A stretch of DNA of 38,459 bases from Bolinopsis microptera (lineage: Eukaryota; Ctenophora; Tentaculata; Lobata; Bolinopsidae). Positions 21,176-33,254 of this stretch are shown here, piece by piece. Numbering within the stretch: the stretch's first letter is position 1; each line of letters starts with the position of its first letter. Both the position numbers and the translations under genes were made by a program. Below the pieces are notes generated by a model, which was given only the letters and a program-made list of their open reading frames with translations, ran no database searches and was not told the origin of the DNA. The stretch lies in the NCBI RefSeq assembly GCF_026151205.1, contig NW_026971818.1, positions 1 to 38,459 on the forward strand. Direction: 5' to 3'.

Positions 21176-21653
21176 ACACGCTAACCTCGATATACCGTAC
21201 CCTGATTAACTGCAAATCCGGATTAACAGTACTTTTTCCCTTTCCCACAAATTGTTTAGATAATCTACATTTTTAGTCATATGTCATAGATTCATCAAAA
21301 ACAAATACAATAAAACATCTTGATCAATAAATGCTTAGCAGCACCAGACAGCGCGGCGGCCGTGTACCTTTTTTGATTCCACGGAGTCCCTGATGGACTT
21401 TTGTTTACTTTTGTTAGTAATTGGACCAACCTTTCTTTCTCGAGACATGTATCCTACTGTACTTCATTATAGTATTACGATAAAGCAAATGTGACTAGAT
21501 ATTACTACGAAATAGATTTATACCAAATTGTTTATGATATTTGCTAACCGTGTTGATGGTTTTAGATTTTGTATGTTGTGAGTATTTTAATGTGAAGCGT
21601 TTACTTTTCCCCTTGTAACGCGATGCGCCGCGCATCTTCTCGCAACCGTATGC

Positions 21654-21756
21654 AGATCGGCGAGATGTAATGCGAAGGATTGACATCGTGAATCAACTTT
21701 GATTGACGATGTCAATCCGTCGAGATCGTTGCTCTGCGAAGCAGAGCAACGATCTA
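21654..21756. repeat. Two tandem hairpins
   Basis: Hairpin 1 at 21677-21718 pairs GGATTGACATCGTGAATC with GATTGACGATGTCAATCC (one mismatch). Hairpin 2 at 21724-21754 has a perfect 14-bp stem GATCGTTGCTCTGC with loop GAA. The first arm of hairpin 1 is the same sequence as in 21113-21175, which lacks the second arm. This looks like the folded end of a MITE or foldback element. Confidence 0.8.
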
Positions 21757-23326
21757 GATCGAAGCAAGAATGCTAATTCGCGCGGCGCGTTCGCGGGGAA
21801 GTCCTCAAGAATCAACTCTTCCTCCTCGGCAAGACAGTTAGATTAATGATAATAATTGTCAAATGACGTAGTTCATAATATATTATAAAACAGTTATAAT
21901 ATATTGTATATGGATTTAAATGTTGTAGAGCGATTTCAAAAGTAGCGGTATTGCTGTAACCAAAGCCCTCTTGCTTGCAATAGCGCGCGACCGCAGTACG
22001 CGTAGACACATGGCTATGTGAAGTAGCGGTCCACAGGGGTCCGAAAAAGCCGTACAGGCACTTGGGTACTTATCCTTGTCACTAGTCTCAATTGGATTAA
22101 GTTTACACAAAACATAAACATTTACAATTTGGACGTACACATTGACGCGATATTTATTAGAAAACAAAAAGTATAAAATAATACGTGCGTGCTTGGCTTG
22201 AGCATCGCCGCATAAGAATTGATGCCTTTAGGGGCTGGAGTACGCTTGTTTATAGATTAATGAAATGTTGCATTATAAATATTTAAAATTGACGATACAT
22301 TATGATCTAATAGTTAATTTTACAAAGCTGGATTTTGATTAAGGTAAAATTATAGTTTATTTAAAAAAACTAGGGATAGTTTTAAATTTATTTTGTCGTA
22401 TAACTATAAACAAGTTAATTCTGTTTTCAAGAATGCGCGGTTTTGGTGGCCAGTTATTGATTTATACATTAAATTGAATCTAGAAAATTTAAAACTTTCA
22501 AAACGGAGGCTTATAAATTTTATTATATTATGATTGTAAAATAAAGGATAAAATTTTAAATTTGTTTCACTAAAATTTGTTTCACTTTAAAATTAGGCTT
22601 ATAAATGGGTCCCAGATAGTTATGAGCTTTACAGGCTAGTTATTTGTTGAAACAATTATACTGTCCAGAAAGAAACCTCATGATCAGACAGGAACTTAAT
22701 TGTAAGGGTATTAATAAAAACCCAGAAGCTATGTCCAACTTCAGACAATGTAAAACCACCAAGTGTTGCATTTAGTAAAAACTTTGTATTTTTTGTACAT
22801 TTTTTAGTGTAAATTAATTTGTTCATTTATAAAGAACATTATTTATAAAGAAGAGAGTAAGATTTGACCTATTGAGAACAACAATCATAGCTCTTAGAGG
22901 AGAGAGAGGGTTTAAAAGTAGTAGTGCAGTAAAAATAGCAGAATTAGACATAAATTTGGAGCCAGTTCTTTAAACTGGCTTACTTATACTACTTAAAGGG
23001 TGTTCAAGGGTTTTCTATTGAATTTATATTGAATTTTATATAGGGTAATTGTTATATTATGTGTATATTGTTTGAATAATTTTTCTAACTTATTTATAAA
23101 GAACGGCCACTCGATTTTATGATTTATTTTCTATTATCTTGTGTTTGCTGTATATAGTTGATTAATAATTTATATCACTTGTACACATATCACAAATCAT
23201 TTTATTATAATAAAACCACTTCTGTGAAATGGTGATTTTGACTTTAAATACTTGAACTAAATATGAATTGATTGTGGGTATAAAACAAAATGTTTTTTTA
23301 TTAAAATTTTGTTTTATTAAAATTAG
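21757..23326. other. No clear gene; includes repeat R2 copy 2
   Basis: AT-rich DNA with R2 at about 22026-22085. An open frame at 22833-22973 (RFDLLRTTIIALRGERG near its middle) has non-random composition but no recognised domain. I mention it only as a possible exon. Confidence 0.4.
22026..22085 (+). repeat. Dispersed repeat R2, copy 2
   Basis: Similar to 11921-11985 in the same orientation (ggtcc-caggggt-cg, then g-acaggca-tgggt). Class unknown. Confidence 0.55.
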
Positions 23327-23481
23327 AAGTTGCGCTTTTACAACCATCGATTGAGAAATTTGGTCGTAGACAACTAAGGGTAGAAATACTGCCAAAGGAT
23401 ATAGAGGAATGTTCTATCACTTTAACCTCATTGCAGACCAAAAATCTAGCCAATGAAGACAGAAAAAGTATTCAATTTTAA
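23327..23481 (+). CDS. Candidate coding exon of unknown gene
   Basis: After a possible acceptor (attag at 23322-23326) an open frame reads VALLQPSIEKFGRRQLRVEI, then LPKDIEECSITLTSLQTKN, then LANEDRKSIQF and stop at 23479-23481. The composition is protein-like, with mixed charge and regular hydrophobics. It stands out from the AT-rich surroundings, where random frames give poly-K/N/I. I do not recognise the family and cannot find a convincing partner exon. It could be a terminal exon, or internal with a donor at about AAAA|GTATTC (23468). Confidence 0.35.
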
Positions 23482-23516
23482 ATCATTTTAGGCTATATTG
23501 AGATATATATTATATA

Positions 23517-25010
23517 GGGGGGGGGGGGTGTCACGTCCGTCTATGTCCGCTTGTCTCATAGAATCCAAAAAGGACAGGACATAGGCGGACATAGGCGGAC
23601 ATAGACGGACATAGGCGGACATAGGCGGACATAGAAGGACATAGACGGACATATACGGACATTAGCAGACATTAATGGACACCTAAATTGGTAAATAAAA
23701 TGTTCAATTTTTGCTGTTATAGGGGGGATTTTGTTTTTTGTCCGTTCGGTACCCTATATTTTCAAAACGGACAAAAAATAGAGCGAACAAAAACGGACAA
23801 AAATGGACAAAAACGGACAAAAATGGAACTAACATTTAGATGCTTCCTCCTCCTACTCTTCCTCCTCCTCCTCCTGGGTCTTCCTGATCTTCCTCATTCC
23901 TCATTCCTCCTCCCCTCCTCAGTCCTACTCCTCCTCCTCATCCTCAGTCCTCCTGATCAGTCCTCAACAGTCCTCCTCCTCCCCAGTCCTCCTCCTCCTG
24001 AGTCCTCCTGGGTCCTCCTGGGTCCTCCTCCTGGGTCCTCCAGCCTCCTCCTCCTCTTCTTCCTCCTCCTCTTCATCCTCCTCCTCTTCCTCATCAGTCC
24101 TCAACAGTCCTCCTCCTCCCCAGTCCTCTTCCTCCTCCTGGGGCCTTTTCCTGGGTCCTCCTCCTAGGTCCTCCTCCTCCTGGGTCCTCCTCCTCCTGGG
24201 TCCTCCTTCTCCTCCTCAGTCCTTCTCCTCCTCCTCCTCAGTCCTCTTCCTCCTCTTCGTCCTCCTCCCTCTCAGTCATCCTCCTCAGCCATCCTCCTGA
24301 GTCCTCCTCCTTCTCAGTCCTCCTCAGTCCTCCTCCTGAGTCCTCCTGCTCCTGAGTCATCCTTCTCAGTTCTCCTCCTCCTCCTAGGTCCTCCTTCTGG
24401 GTCCTCCTCCTGAGTCCTCCTCCTCCTGAGTCATCCTTCTGAGTCCTCCTCCTCCTCCTCCTGGGTCCTCCTCCTGGGTCCTCCTCCTGGGTCCTCCTCC
24501 TAGGTCTTCCTGATCCTCCCCAGTCCTCTTCCTCCTCCCCTCCTCAGTCCTCCTCCTACTCCTCCTCCTCGTCCTCAGTCCTCCTCATCAGTCCTCAACA
24601 GTCCTCCTCCTCCCCAGTCCTCCTCCTCCTCCTCCTCCTCCTGTGGCCTTTTCCTGGGTCCCTATATTTAATTTGATATAATAAGTTAAAGCTATTATAT
24701 TTCGTTAAATAGGTACTGTGCCTACTGTGTACCCTGTGTAACTGTTTCAAAGATATGTTGACGACACAAATAAATCTGGATTTATGTCCACCAATGTCCG
24801 TCCGAGTCCGCAAATGTCCGTCCGGGTCCGCAAATGTCCGTCTGAGTCCGCCAATGTCCGTCCAAGTCCGCCAATGTCCGTCCGTGTTCGCCAATGTCCC
24901 AAAAAACACGTCCGTTGGACTTTATGAGACAACGCGTTGTCTCATAGAATCCAAAAAGGACAGGACATAGGCAGACATTGACGGACATTGACGGACGTGA
25001 CACCCCCCCC
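23517..25010. mobile_element. 1.5-kb TIR element filled with minisatellites
   Basis: The left end is a run of 12 G followed by TGTCACGTCCGTCTATGTCC. The right end is its reverse complement (ACGGACGTGACA followed by 8 C), with about 28 bp of TIR and one mismatch. Both ends sit in TATATA, compatible with TA target duplication. The phrase 'gtctcatagaatccaaaaag' occurs near both ends in the same orientation (23551 and 24937). Interior: 10-bp units 'ggacataggc' (about 23577-23680), a TCC-rich minisatellite (about 23846-24655) and five 20-bp units 'aatgtccgtccgagtccgcc' (24793-24899). A perfect 24-bp palindrome lies at 24923-24946. The left (CGGACAT) and right (ATGTCCG) arrays are mutual complements, so a single strand could fold into a large hairpin. 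No transposase. Confidence 0.75.
23846..24655 (+). repeat. TCC-rich minisatellite
   Basis: About 800 bp of imperfect tandem motifs such as 'cagtcctcctcc', 'tgagtcctcctcc' and 'tgggtcctcctcc', strongly strand-biased (C/T on plus). The leucine/serine/proline-rich frames it produces are not genes. Homopurine-homopyrimidine DNA like this can form triplex structures. Confidence 0.85.
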
Positions 25011-26071
25011 TATATATATACATATATCTATGACTAGAGGGTGGGGCGCTGGTTGATAATAAAGCTTCAGTGTGAGACTGTTAGGATGAACTTGATCAAA
25101 AGCAAGTATACAAGTGAATGATATCCAAGTAGATATTGTGAATACAAACATGAAGCACAGTTATGTCAGTATTTAAAAAACAATAACGATTGTCTTTGGT
25201 GTCATCCCTATATGGCGAAGAAACGTTTTATAAATCTTTATTCTACTGAGAAGTTTGATTAGGTTTTTAAAATAGGATAATGTTTTTAGATACATTTTTA
25301 ATTTAATAATTAATGTTGGTGGGGAAATATTTATTTTATATTTTTTCACATAATGGGATGATATTTTTTTCGTTCAACCGGCACCTTAACTTTTTAGAAT
25401 CAACATATCATATCTGATCAATGAAACAAGAAATTTTCAATGAAACAAGAAATTTAATTTTAGCACATTTTACAGAATAAAAAGATGTAAAACAATTCAT
25501 AAAATATAATGCCCATTTGGTGTATGACTTTTTGTCCTTGACTGCTAGTTTGGGTTTAGAAGGACAGGTAACTAACGGGGCAAGGAATGCGCGTGCCTGA
25601 AAGCTTTTGCACACACCGAAACGCTAGTTCAGTTAGGTTTTTAGAGATAAGGCTCATATTAGGACTAGAAGAAATTTTTTAGTAGACGTTAGGGGTTCTG
25701 TTTATAATAGTTGTTAATATAGGTTGCAGTCTTGTTGTGACAAAAAGTCTACACTAAAACATACTTTAGTTTATATTGTGTAGTACAAGGATATTTTTTT
25801 TTCGTTACATTGATATAAAATGCAGCTTCATGGTGGATATTGGAGAGCTAGCGAAAGATTATGGCCTTTGTGTCAATGGTTATTGTGTCATTGGGATGTC
25901 ATATAATTTGTCCTTGGTACCGGTACCAGGGTTATTCTCAAACTATTGACTGTCCCACTTTTAAATGTACCCACAGGAAATTGAACTTGCCTGACATGTT
26001 AACTTGACCTTTTTTTCTATCTTTTTCTGTGTTTGATTTTAACTATCCCACTTCTTAGGTTGAAAACAGAA
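25011..26071. other. NIPSNAP upstream region, no coding recognised
   Basis: AT-rich. A 17-base direct duplication 'caatgaaacaagaaatt' lies near 25419-25455. An acceptor-like site (cttcttag at 26051-26058) just before the NIPSNAP start codon suggests an upstream untranslated exon somewhere here, which I cannot locate. Confidence 0.4.
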
Positions 26072-27772
26072 ATGCTCATATTATTTCGGCAGCTCAGACA
26101 TCAGAAAAGGCTTTTTTCTACATGGACTGACACCTTTGATAAATATTTGATTGGCGCAGAGCCACCAGTAAAAGACCAACATTCTAAGCTTCTAGCCAAG
26201 CGCAACCTTATATACAATATTGAAAGTATGTTTGATTTAATTTCACATAGTTTAAAATGTTATAATGCAATCTGGATTGATTTCTATCCGGGCAATTAAA
26301 CTTATAGATATTAAATAAGGAAGTTTTATATTTGTTCATTTGAATTATGATAACATGATAACGACAGCATTTGACATCTTCTTAACTTATTTCAGTTCAA
26401 GATGTGAAACCTGGTTATGTTTCTGAATACCTATCAAATGCGTAAGTGAATTAATTCGAATTTAGACCTGACTATTTCCATGTTGGGGAAATGAGACCTC
26501 CTCAGAATTGCTCAAGACTATTATCATAATGTCCAGCTAGAGAAAGTCAGATAATATTTTTACCATTCTGTAATTACTCCAGTTTAAATATACATAATTT
26601 AACTTATTAAAAGGTAGTATGTACTATAAATAATATCAGTTATTGTATTGCAGGGAAAAAGTCCTCCCAGACATCCATGCTGACAATGATATACCTGTTG
26701 AACTTTATGGTCAGTTCCACGTTCAGCTGGGTCAGTTGGACAGGATTTATACAATTTGGAGACATTCAGATGGATATAGTGCGGTCGACAAAACACTGCT
26801 ACAGCTCAATCAAATTAAAGGCTATGGGAATTTTTTGGAAGAACAAGGGAAACTGTTGCGAAAACGAGAACAGCAGCTTTGCTATGAGTTCGCATTCTGG
26901 CCCCAGTATGATGATTACTACGATGGTGGAATATTTGAACTGAGATCATACTCCCTTAAGGTATTTAATTTATTTATTTGTTAATTAAATTACTAACATT
27001 CGATTAAATTAAATGATTAAATCTGAATAAGATGTTTTCAACATGAGACATTTTTAGCAGAGAATCATTTTGCTGTTTGAATGAATTTCAGTATTTTATT
27101 TAATTAATTAATTAATTAATTAAATAAAATATTACAATTTTGTTCTTTATTTAAACAGATTATTTCAGGCGGGATGTCTGTATGAGTGGGCTAATGCCTG
27201 GTCAGAATTCTTTCAGAACTTTTTCTAGATTTGTTTTTATAATCTTACGTAGCTGCTGATATAATGAGTTTGATTTGTTACTTTATTTGAGGTTCTAAAT
27301 TAGCCCATGAATTCCATATCACAATTAGCCCTAATTAGTCCTAACCATCCTACGTGACAGGTCAAAGGCAGTGAATTTGCGAGAGAAAGATGCAGTGATG
27401 GGGCTGTGCTCCCAGATAGGTGATATGTACACAGTTCATCACATCTGGAGGTACACAGACCTAGAACACCGTAAAACTGAGAGAGATATGAGCTGGCAAA
27501 GTGGGGAATGGGCGGATCTTGTCATTAAAACCGGTATTGTCTTTATTCTTTATAGTGTTATTTGCCTTGAATTTATAGGTTTTTCAATTAAATTTGCATG
27601 GATTCATAACATTATGACACACTAACCCACTAAGAATTTGCAGTTCAAAACTCGGGAAGTAATAGTATCCTCATTGTTCTCTTCTGATCGAATTCACTTA
27701 TTTTCAGTTCCGATGATAAAGAATCTTCAAGTTAACATCATGCAACCGTCAATCTACTCACCACTTAGGTGA
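26072..27772 (+). CDS. NIPSNAP: NIPSNAP family protein, six exons, complete
   Basis: Exons 26072-26225, 26396-26441, 26654-26960, 27169-27200, 27361-27533 and 27708-27772 join in frame to 258 residues, all with GT-AG introns. The N-terminus MLILFRQLRHQKRLFSTW is basic, lacks acidic residues and ends in an R-L-F-S motif, as expected for a mitochondrial presequence. HSKLLAKRNLIYNIES and VKPGYVSEYL begin the first dimeric alpha+beta domain. YTIWRHSDGYSAVD follows, then CYEFAFWPQ. The second NIPSNAP domain has FELRSYSLK, YEWANAWSKAV, QIGDMYTVHHIWRYTD and MSWQSGEWADLVIKTVPMIK, ending SIYSPLR. Length matches human NIPSNAPs (about 247-284). Known NIPSNAPs are mitochondrial matrix proteins that can mark damaged mitochondria for mitophagy. 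The 32-bp exon is small; its donor (tg|gtcaga) and the next acceptor (cag|gtcaaa) both abut GTCA. An upstream non-coding exon is possible. Confidence 0.92.
27094..27131. repeat. AT palindrome in NIPSNAP intron
   Basis: A run of TTAA repeats flanked by ATTTTATTT and AAATAAAAT makes a 38-base perfect palindrome 37 bases before the acceptor of the 32-bp exon. It could extrude as a cruciform. Confidence 0.7.
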
Positions 27773-27785
27773 AGGATCTGTATAC

Positions 27786-28025
27786 CTTAAAGTCCTCTTT
27801 AGAGTCCTCTCAGAGTCCTCTTCCGAGTCCTCTTAGAGTCCTTTTTCGAATCCTCTCACTCCTCTTAGAGTCCTCTTTAGAGTCCTCTTAGAGTCCTCTG
27901 TAGAGTCCTCTTAGAGTCCTTTTTCGAATCCTCTCACTCCTCTTAGAAACCTCTTTAGAGTCCTCTTAGAGTCCTCTTTAGAGTCCTCTTAGAGTCCTCT
28001 TTAGAGTCCTCTGTAGAGTCCTCTT
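27786..28025 (+). repeat. AGAGTCCTCTT minisatellite after NIPSNAP stop
   Basis: It starts 14 bases after the stop codon. About twenty imperfect copies of 'agagtcctctt' occur, including a higher-order unit ending 'tttttcgaatcctctcactc' that appears twice. If NIPSNAP mRNA extends here, its 3' UTR would carry the array. The core GAGTCCTC also occurs in the minisatellite at 23.8-24.7 kb. Confidence 0.88.
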
Positions 28026-28488
28026 CAAGGGATTTCTGGAACGGAAACTTTCTTCGCTAAACTGACAAATTTTATAGAGAAAACATATATTTTACTTCTT
28101 GGAATTGTTTTATGGGTTTTAAAAAGGGTCAACATCAACAAGCGCCGTGCTTTTACAAAAATGATATATTATCATATTCTAGTAAATTATCTACTAAAAT
28201 GAGACTAATATTTTTAAATTCGACGAAATTTCAGTTTAAGATTTTGAATGAGCTCTGAAATTGTATTTTGTTGTATTAATATTAGAAATGAATGTTTATT
28301 ATCAATTATCATGGATGATATTTATATAATGATTTATAAATGATTTTAGTTTTACTAATCGAATGGATGATTGGGTGATTGCCCGTGATTGTTAATCAGC
28401 GACATTTACTTCCAACCACACTTAGAAAAATTTAAAAAGTTACCAAATTTAATTTACGTTTTCACTTTCAGCTATGTAACACCAGGCC
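28026..28488. other. Intergenic or 5' region of TUT-like gene
   Basis: No coding is recognised. A pyrimidine tract and acceptor (ttcactttcag, ending 28471) lie just before the start codon at 28489. The first coding exon therefore probably follows an untranslated exon in this stretch. Confidence 0.4.
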
Positions 28489-30833
28489 ATGAAAACAGCA
28501 GCTAGTGAATCAGTAAGTTGATTTTGAGAATTGTTATTATAATGCAAATGGTTATATTATAATGGTTGTTGATAATGTAGGATGGGAAAATTCCATACTC
28601 CTGGTAAAATAACTGGGTCTATAAGTATATCGCTGACGTGTTCCGCTCTTTCTTCAAGTGTTAATATCACTTTGTTTTTAATACTTAAAGTATTTAAAAT
28701 ATTTCTCTCGTTAAACACATAATAAGTGTTTGATATTTGTGTGACTAAATTTGTCCGTCATACCATTTTGGGATTCATCATCTTTACTTTATTCCATTGA
28801 ACATACCACAGGCCAGGATACCCCCCCCCCCCCCCCCCCAAAAATAACTAAATAACATTACACAGGCCAGGATACCCCCCCCCCCCAATAACTAAATAAC
28901 ATTACACAGGCCAGGATACCCCCCCCCCCCCCCACCAATAACTAAATAACATTCCACAGGCCAGGATACCCCCCCCCCCCCAAAAATAACTAAATAACAT
29001 TCCACAGCACAGGCCAGGATACCCCCCCCCAATAACTAAATAACATTACACAGGCCAGGATACCCCCCCCCCCCCACCAATAACTAAATAACATTCCACA
29101 GGCCAGGATACCCCCCCCCCCCCCAATAACTAAATAACATTCCACAGCACAGGCCAGGATACCCCCCCCCCCCCCCCCCCCCCAATAACTAAATAACATT
29201 CCACAGGCCAGGATACCCCCCCCCCCCCAATAACTAAATAACATTCCACAGGCCAGGATAACTCCAGAGTTCCTCAAGAAGAACTGTATTCTGCGCATTC
29301 CATCACAGACGGGCGAGACAAAGTACGAATGTGTGTTGTGTAAAACTAAAAGGCTCACTGATCTGACCCTGATAACTCATGTGGCGAACCTTAAGCACTC
29401 AGAGATTGTCAAGGTTGGTTATAAAATATAATTAGTTATTTTAATTAGGTATTAAGGGGTCGTTCACATATTACGTGATCACTTTTTGGACAATTTTTAA
29501 TCTCCCTCCCCCCTCTGTAATCAGTTTTACACGTCATAGCTATTGTGTCAAAAGTACACTAGCGAAACCCCCCCTCCTCCCTCGGCTGATTATGTAACAT
29601 GTGAACGACCCCTAATTAGTAATTAGTAATTAGTAATTAGAGGATTCTTGAGTGGAGCGTGAGACCAGGAAATTGGAAATTGTAACAACTTTAGTGGTGT
29701 ACTGTATGCTGTTTTATTTGTGGACCATTTAAAAATTCTTAATTATATTATGTAAGATAACGACTAACGTTAAGTTTTTTTTGTAAATTTTGTATCTTTC
29801 CCGACTGACTTTATACATATTTACTAGTGTAACCCGGCCTACGGCCGGGATTTCACTGCCGCAGTTAAAAAGGGTAGGAGTAATTACCCGCTGAGTCAAA
29901 ACCCGGATTAGGCGAGCAATTCTATTCGGAGTGCCCTCACGTATCCAATAGTATGCTTAAAAGATAGTAATTCTTAATGAATAATCAATAGAAATTAACC
30001 CTTAACACCATGCACCACACCAGCCTATCATATTTGTGAACATGCATTACATTGTCGTATGAAAGTATGAACTCTCTCTACAGTCCAAACAGACCGTTTG
30101 AGCACTCCCTCCCCTAATAAGTTTATAGTATTATATGACCATGTAATATATACGCCATGTAATATATACGCTACATATGCAGAGAGAGAGAGAGCTAGCC
30201 CCGTAACTCTTGCCGTTCTTCTCAAGCCATTTTATGTAACATATTTTGTGGTACAAAACCATCAATTAAACCACTTACCACCGGCCGATTTTTATAAAAT
30301 TTGCTTATTGGCTTCGTCAGAGTTTTGTCGGCACTATACCGAAAAAACCAGTCCCGTAACTATTACCGTTTTTTTTGTATAACCGTTCGGAAATTACACA
30401 CAGACACACACACAGACACACACACAGACACACATACATTCTGGTGTTATTAAGTTGATTATTTATGTATTAATACGGAATTTCAGAATTTCAAACAAAT
30501 ATGATATTTACTGTCATTAAAATTGGTGCCTTTAGTTCCTTGAGAACTGACCCCAATATCGTTATAATTTTTTCATTGATATGAAGTGTAGTATTACGGA
30601 GTTTGATGTAAAGAGCTGAGGAAACGATGTAACAGAGTCGATATATTTTAATGTTGCCATAGGGTTAAGGGTGGCAAGTCCCCAATTATCGCAGTCCGAT
30701 TCTAATATAAAAACTCTAATAATTAAGCCCACAGAGACTAACTAACCAATTAACAAACTAACTGACTAATTAACTAACTAACTAACTAACTAACTGACCA
30801 ATTAACTAACTAACTAACTAACTAACTAACTAG

Positions 30834-30871
<38 letters not shown>

Positions 30872-30900
30872 GACTAATTAACTAACTAACTAACTAACTG

Positions 30901-30953
<53 letters not shown>

Positions 30954-32491
30954 ACCCAGGCCCACAGAGACTAACTAACCAATTAACAAACTAACTGACT
31001 AACTAACTAACTAACTGACCAATTAACTAACTAACTAACTAACTAACTAAACCCACAGAGACGAGAAGATGGAGCTGACAAATACACAGACACCAAGTAC
31101 CATGGCCGGTGTTTACAGCATAGCCTAGAGTGCCTCCTAGAAGATAGGTACGTTACTAGTAACCATGCTGCCTTGAGAAAGGTTTTGTGTGCAGATAGGA
31201 TTCATATCAGTTTGTTAGAATTGCTCTTGTACAGGCAACAAGGTTACCAGGTTAAGGTTTTTTGTACCCATGTAAGCAACTATTACTAATGTTGTTTTTT
31301 CTTTCATTCTAAATTCTAACACTCATTGGATGGTTGGATACAATATTGATTACTAAAGAAGTGAATGAATTGTAGTGGTGTGTGTCAGTATGTACTACTA
31401 CAAATTATGATAGTTTCCCATTAAAAGAACCTCCAATTTACTGTAGGTGTGGAGGTGTAGAGGAGTACGAGAAACGAGTTGAAGTTGTCTCAGAGTTAGA
31501 GTCTATTTTCCAACACCAAAGCAAGAGTAAGAATTACTTTTTGTTGTACCTTACTCGGGAATATTATAACCGGGATAAAGTGGTGGGGTTTGGAAGATTC
31601 TGCCATATTTTTCCCGGTCAAAAATTTTACCAGTCATAAAAAAACCCGCCGACTCAGATTATGGGGTTCTAAGGGGGTGGTGATCATCATATTTTACCTG
31701 AAGTCTCATATGTGCTAGAGAAGACTTTTGAAGCAGTGGATGGAGGGCTGTAACTTTATTGGCGGTTGCTACCATAATTTCGTTATAAAAATCACAATTT
31801 GGTTATAGAAATCAGATTTCAGGGTGGACCGTGATTATCACTTCTCTTGCCCATGAATCAGTGAATCGTAGAGAAGAAAACAATTTATATGTTATAGAAG
31901 AAAACGAAAATAATAATAATATATAATATATATCTTAAGCTCCGGCTGACCTTCAGAGCAGTAGCCCCATTAGCGGACAAAATGAAAGTCTTGTTAAGAC
32001 AACAATACAACTTCGAATTTGACGGTCAGCAGCAGGGGGATATCAATAATGATAATGGAGGGGACATTAGCGATAATGAGAATGAGAATACGCTTTAATG
32101 AAGATTTGACTTATTATTGCTTAGATTTATTTTCCGTTAAATAGACGTGTCTTTTTTTTCTATTTCTGAGTAATATCAATAACTGTAAATTGAAATAACT
32201 TCTTTAACAAGTAACAAAAACAAAAATTTCGGTTGAAAATTTGTTTACCTCTGAAAAAAAACTTGAAAGTTCGGCCACCGGTAAATACATGACCGGGATA
32301 ATTTGGCGGGTTTTGGGAAAGTCCGCCATATTTTTCCCGGTCATTAATTTTCCCAGTCATAAATTAACCCGCTATAATATTCCCGAGTAAGGTATTCTAA
32401 CTTTAATTTACGTGATTTGTAAAACATGAAATGTTAAAGTTTGCCCGTACTAACTAACTAACTAACCAACCAACTAACTAACTAACTAACC

Positions 32492-32539
<48 letters not shown>

Positions 32540-32585
32540 GACTAACTAACTAACTAACTAACTGACTAACTAACTAACTAACTAT

Positions 32586-32641
<56 letters not shown>

Positions 32642-32648
32642 TTAACTG

Positions 32649-32679
<31 letters not shown>

Positions 32680-32680
32680 G

Positions 32681-32747
<67 letters not shown>

Positions 32748-32792
32748 GACTAACTAACTAACTAACTGACTAACTAACTAACTAACTAACTG

Positions 32793-32823
<31 letters not shown>

Positions 32824-32824
32824 G

Positions 32825-32868
<44 letters not shown>

Positions 32869-32933
32869 GCTAACTAACTAACTAACTAACTGACTAACTA
32901 ACTAACTAACTGACTGACTAACTAACTAACTAT

Positions 32934-32991
<58 letters not shown>

Positions 32992-32996
32992 GACTG

Positions 32997-33039
<43 letters not shown>

Positions 33040-33040
33040 G

Positions 33041-33075
<35 letters not shown>

Positions 33076-33127
33076 GACTAACTAACTAACTAACTAACTA
33101 ACTGACTAACTAACTAACTAACTAACT

Positions 33128-33158
<31 letters not shown>

Positions 33159-33159
33159 G

Positions 33160-33207
<48 letters not shown>

Positions 33208-33208
33208 G

Positions 33209-33254
<46 letters not shown>

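Noticed and set aside
22833-22973. 47-codon frame with RFDLLRTTIIALRGERG
   Set aside because: Protein-like in part, but no convincing splice sites or partner exon and no recognised family; kept only as a remark.
23688-24167. 159-codon leucine/serine/proline-rich open frame
   Set aside because: It is a translation of the TCC minisatellite and has no domain; open frames are expected in such repeats.
25820-25906. ATG and short ORF upstream of NIPSNAP as an additional first exon
   Set aside because: Its translation is unlike a mitochondrial presequence and stops at TAA. The start at 26072 gives a better presequence and a family-typical length.
28802-29251. Regularly spaced repeats resembling a CRISPR array
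   Set aside because: The spacers are poly-C runs, not unique sequence, and the setting is a eukaryotic intron. It is a minisatellite.
28990-29358. 122-codon glycine-rich minus-strand frame
   Set aside because: It arises from the poly-C minisatellite units read backwards, and it overlaps the real exon on the other strand.
30180-30194. (AG)n tract as a regulatory GAGA element
   Set aside because: A short dinucleotide run inside a probable mobile element, with no promoter context.
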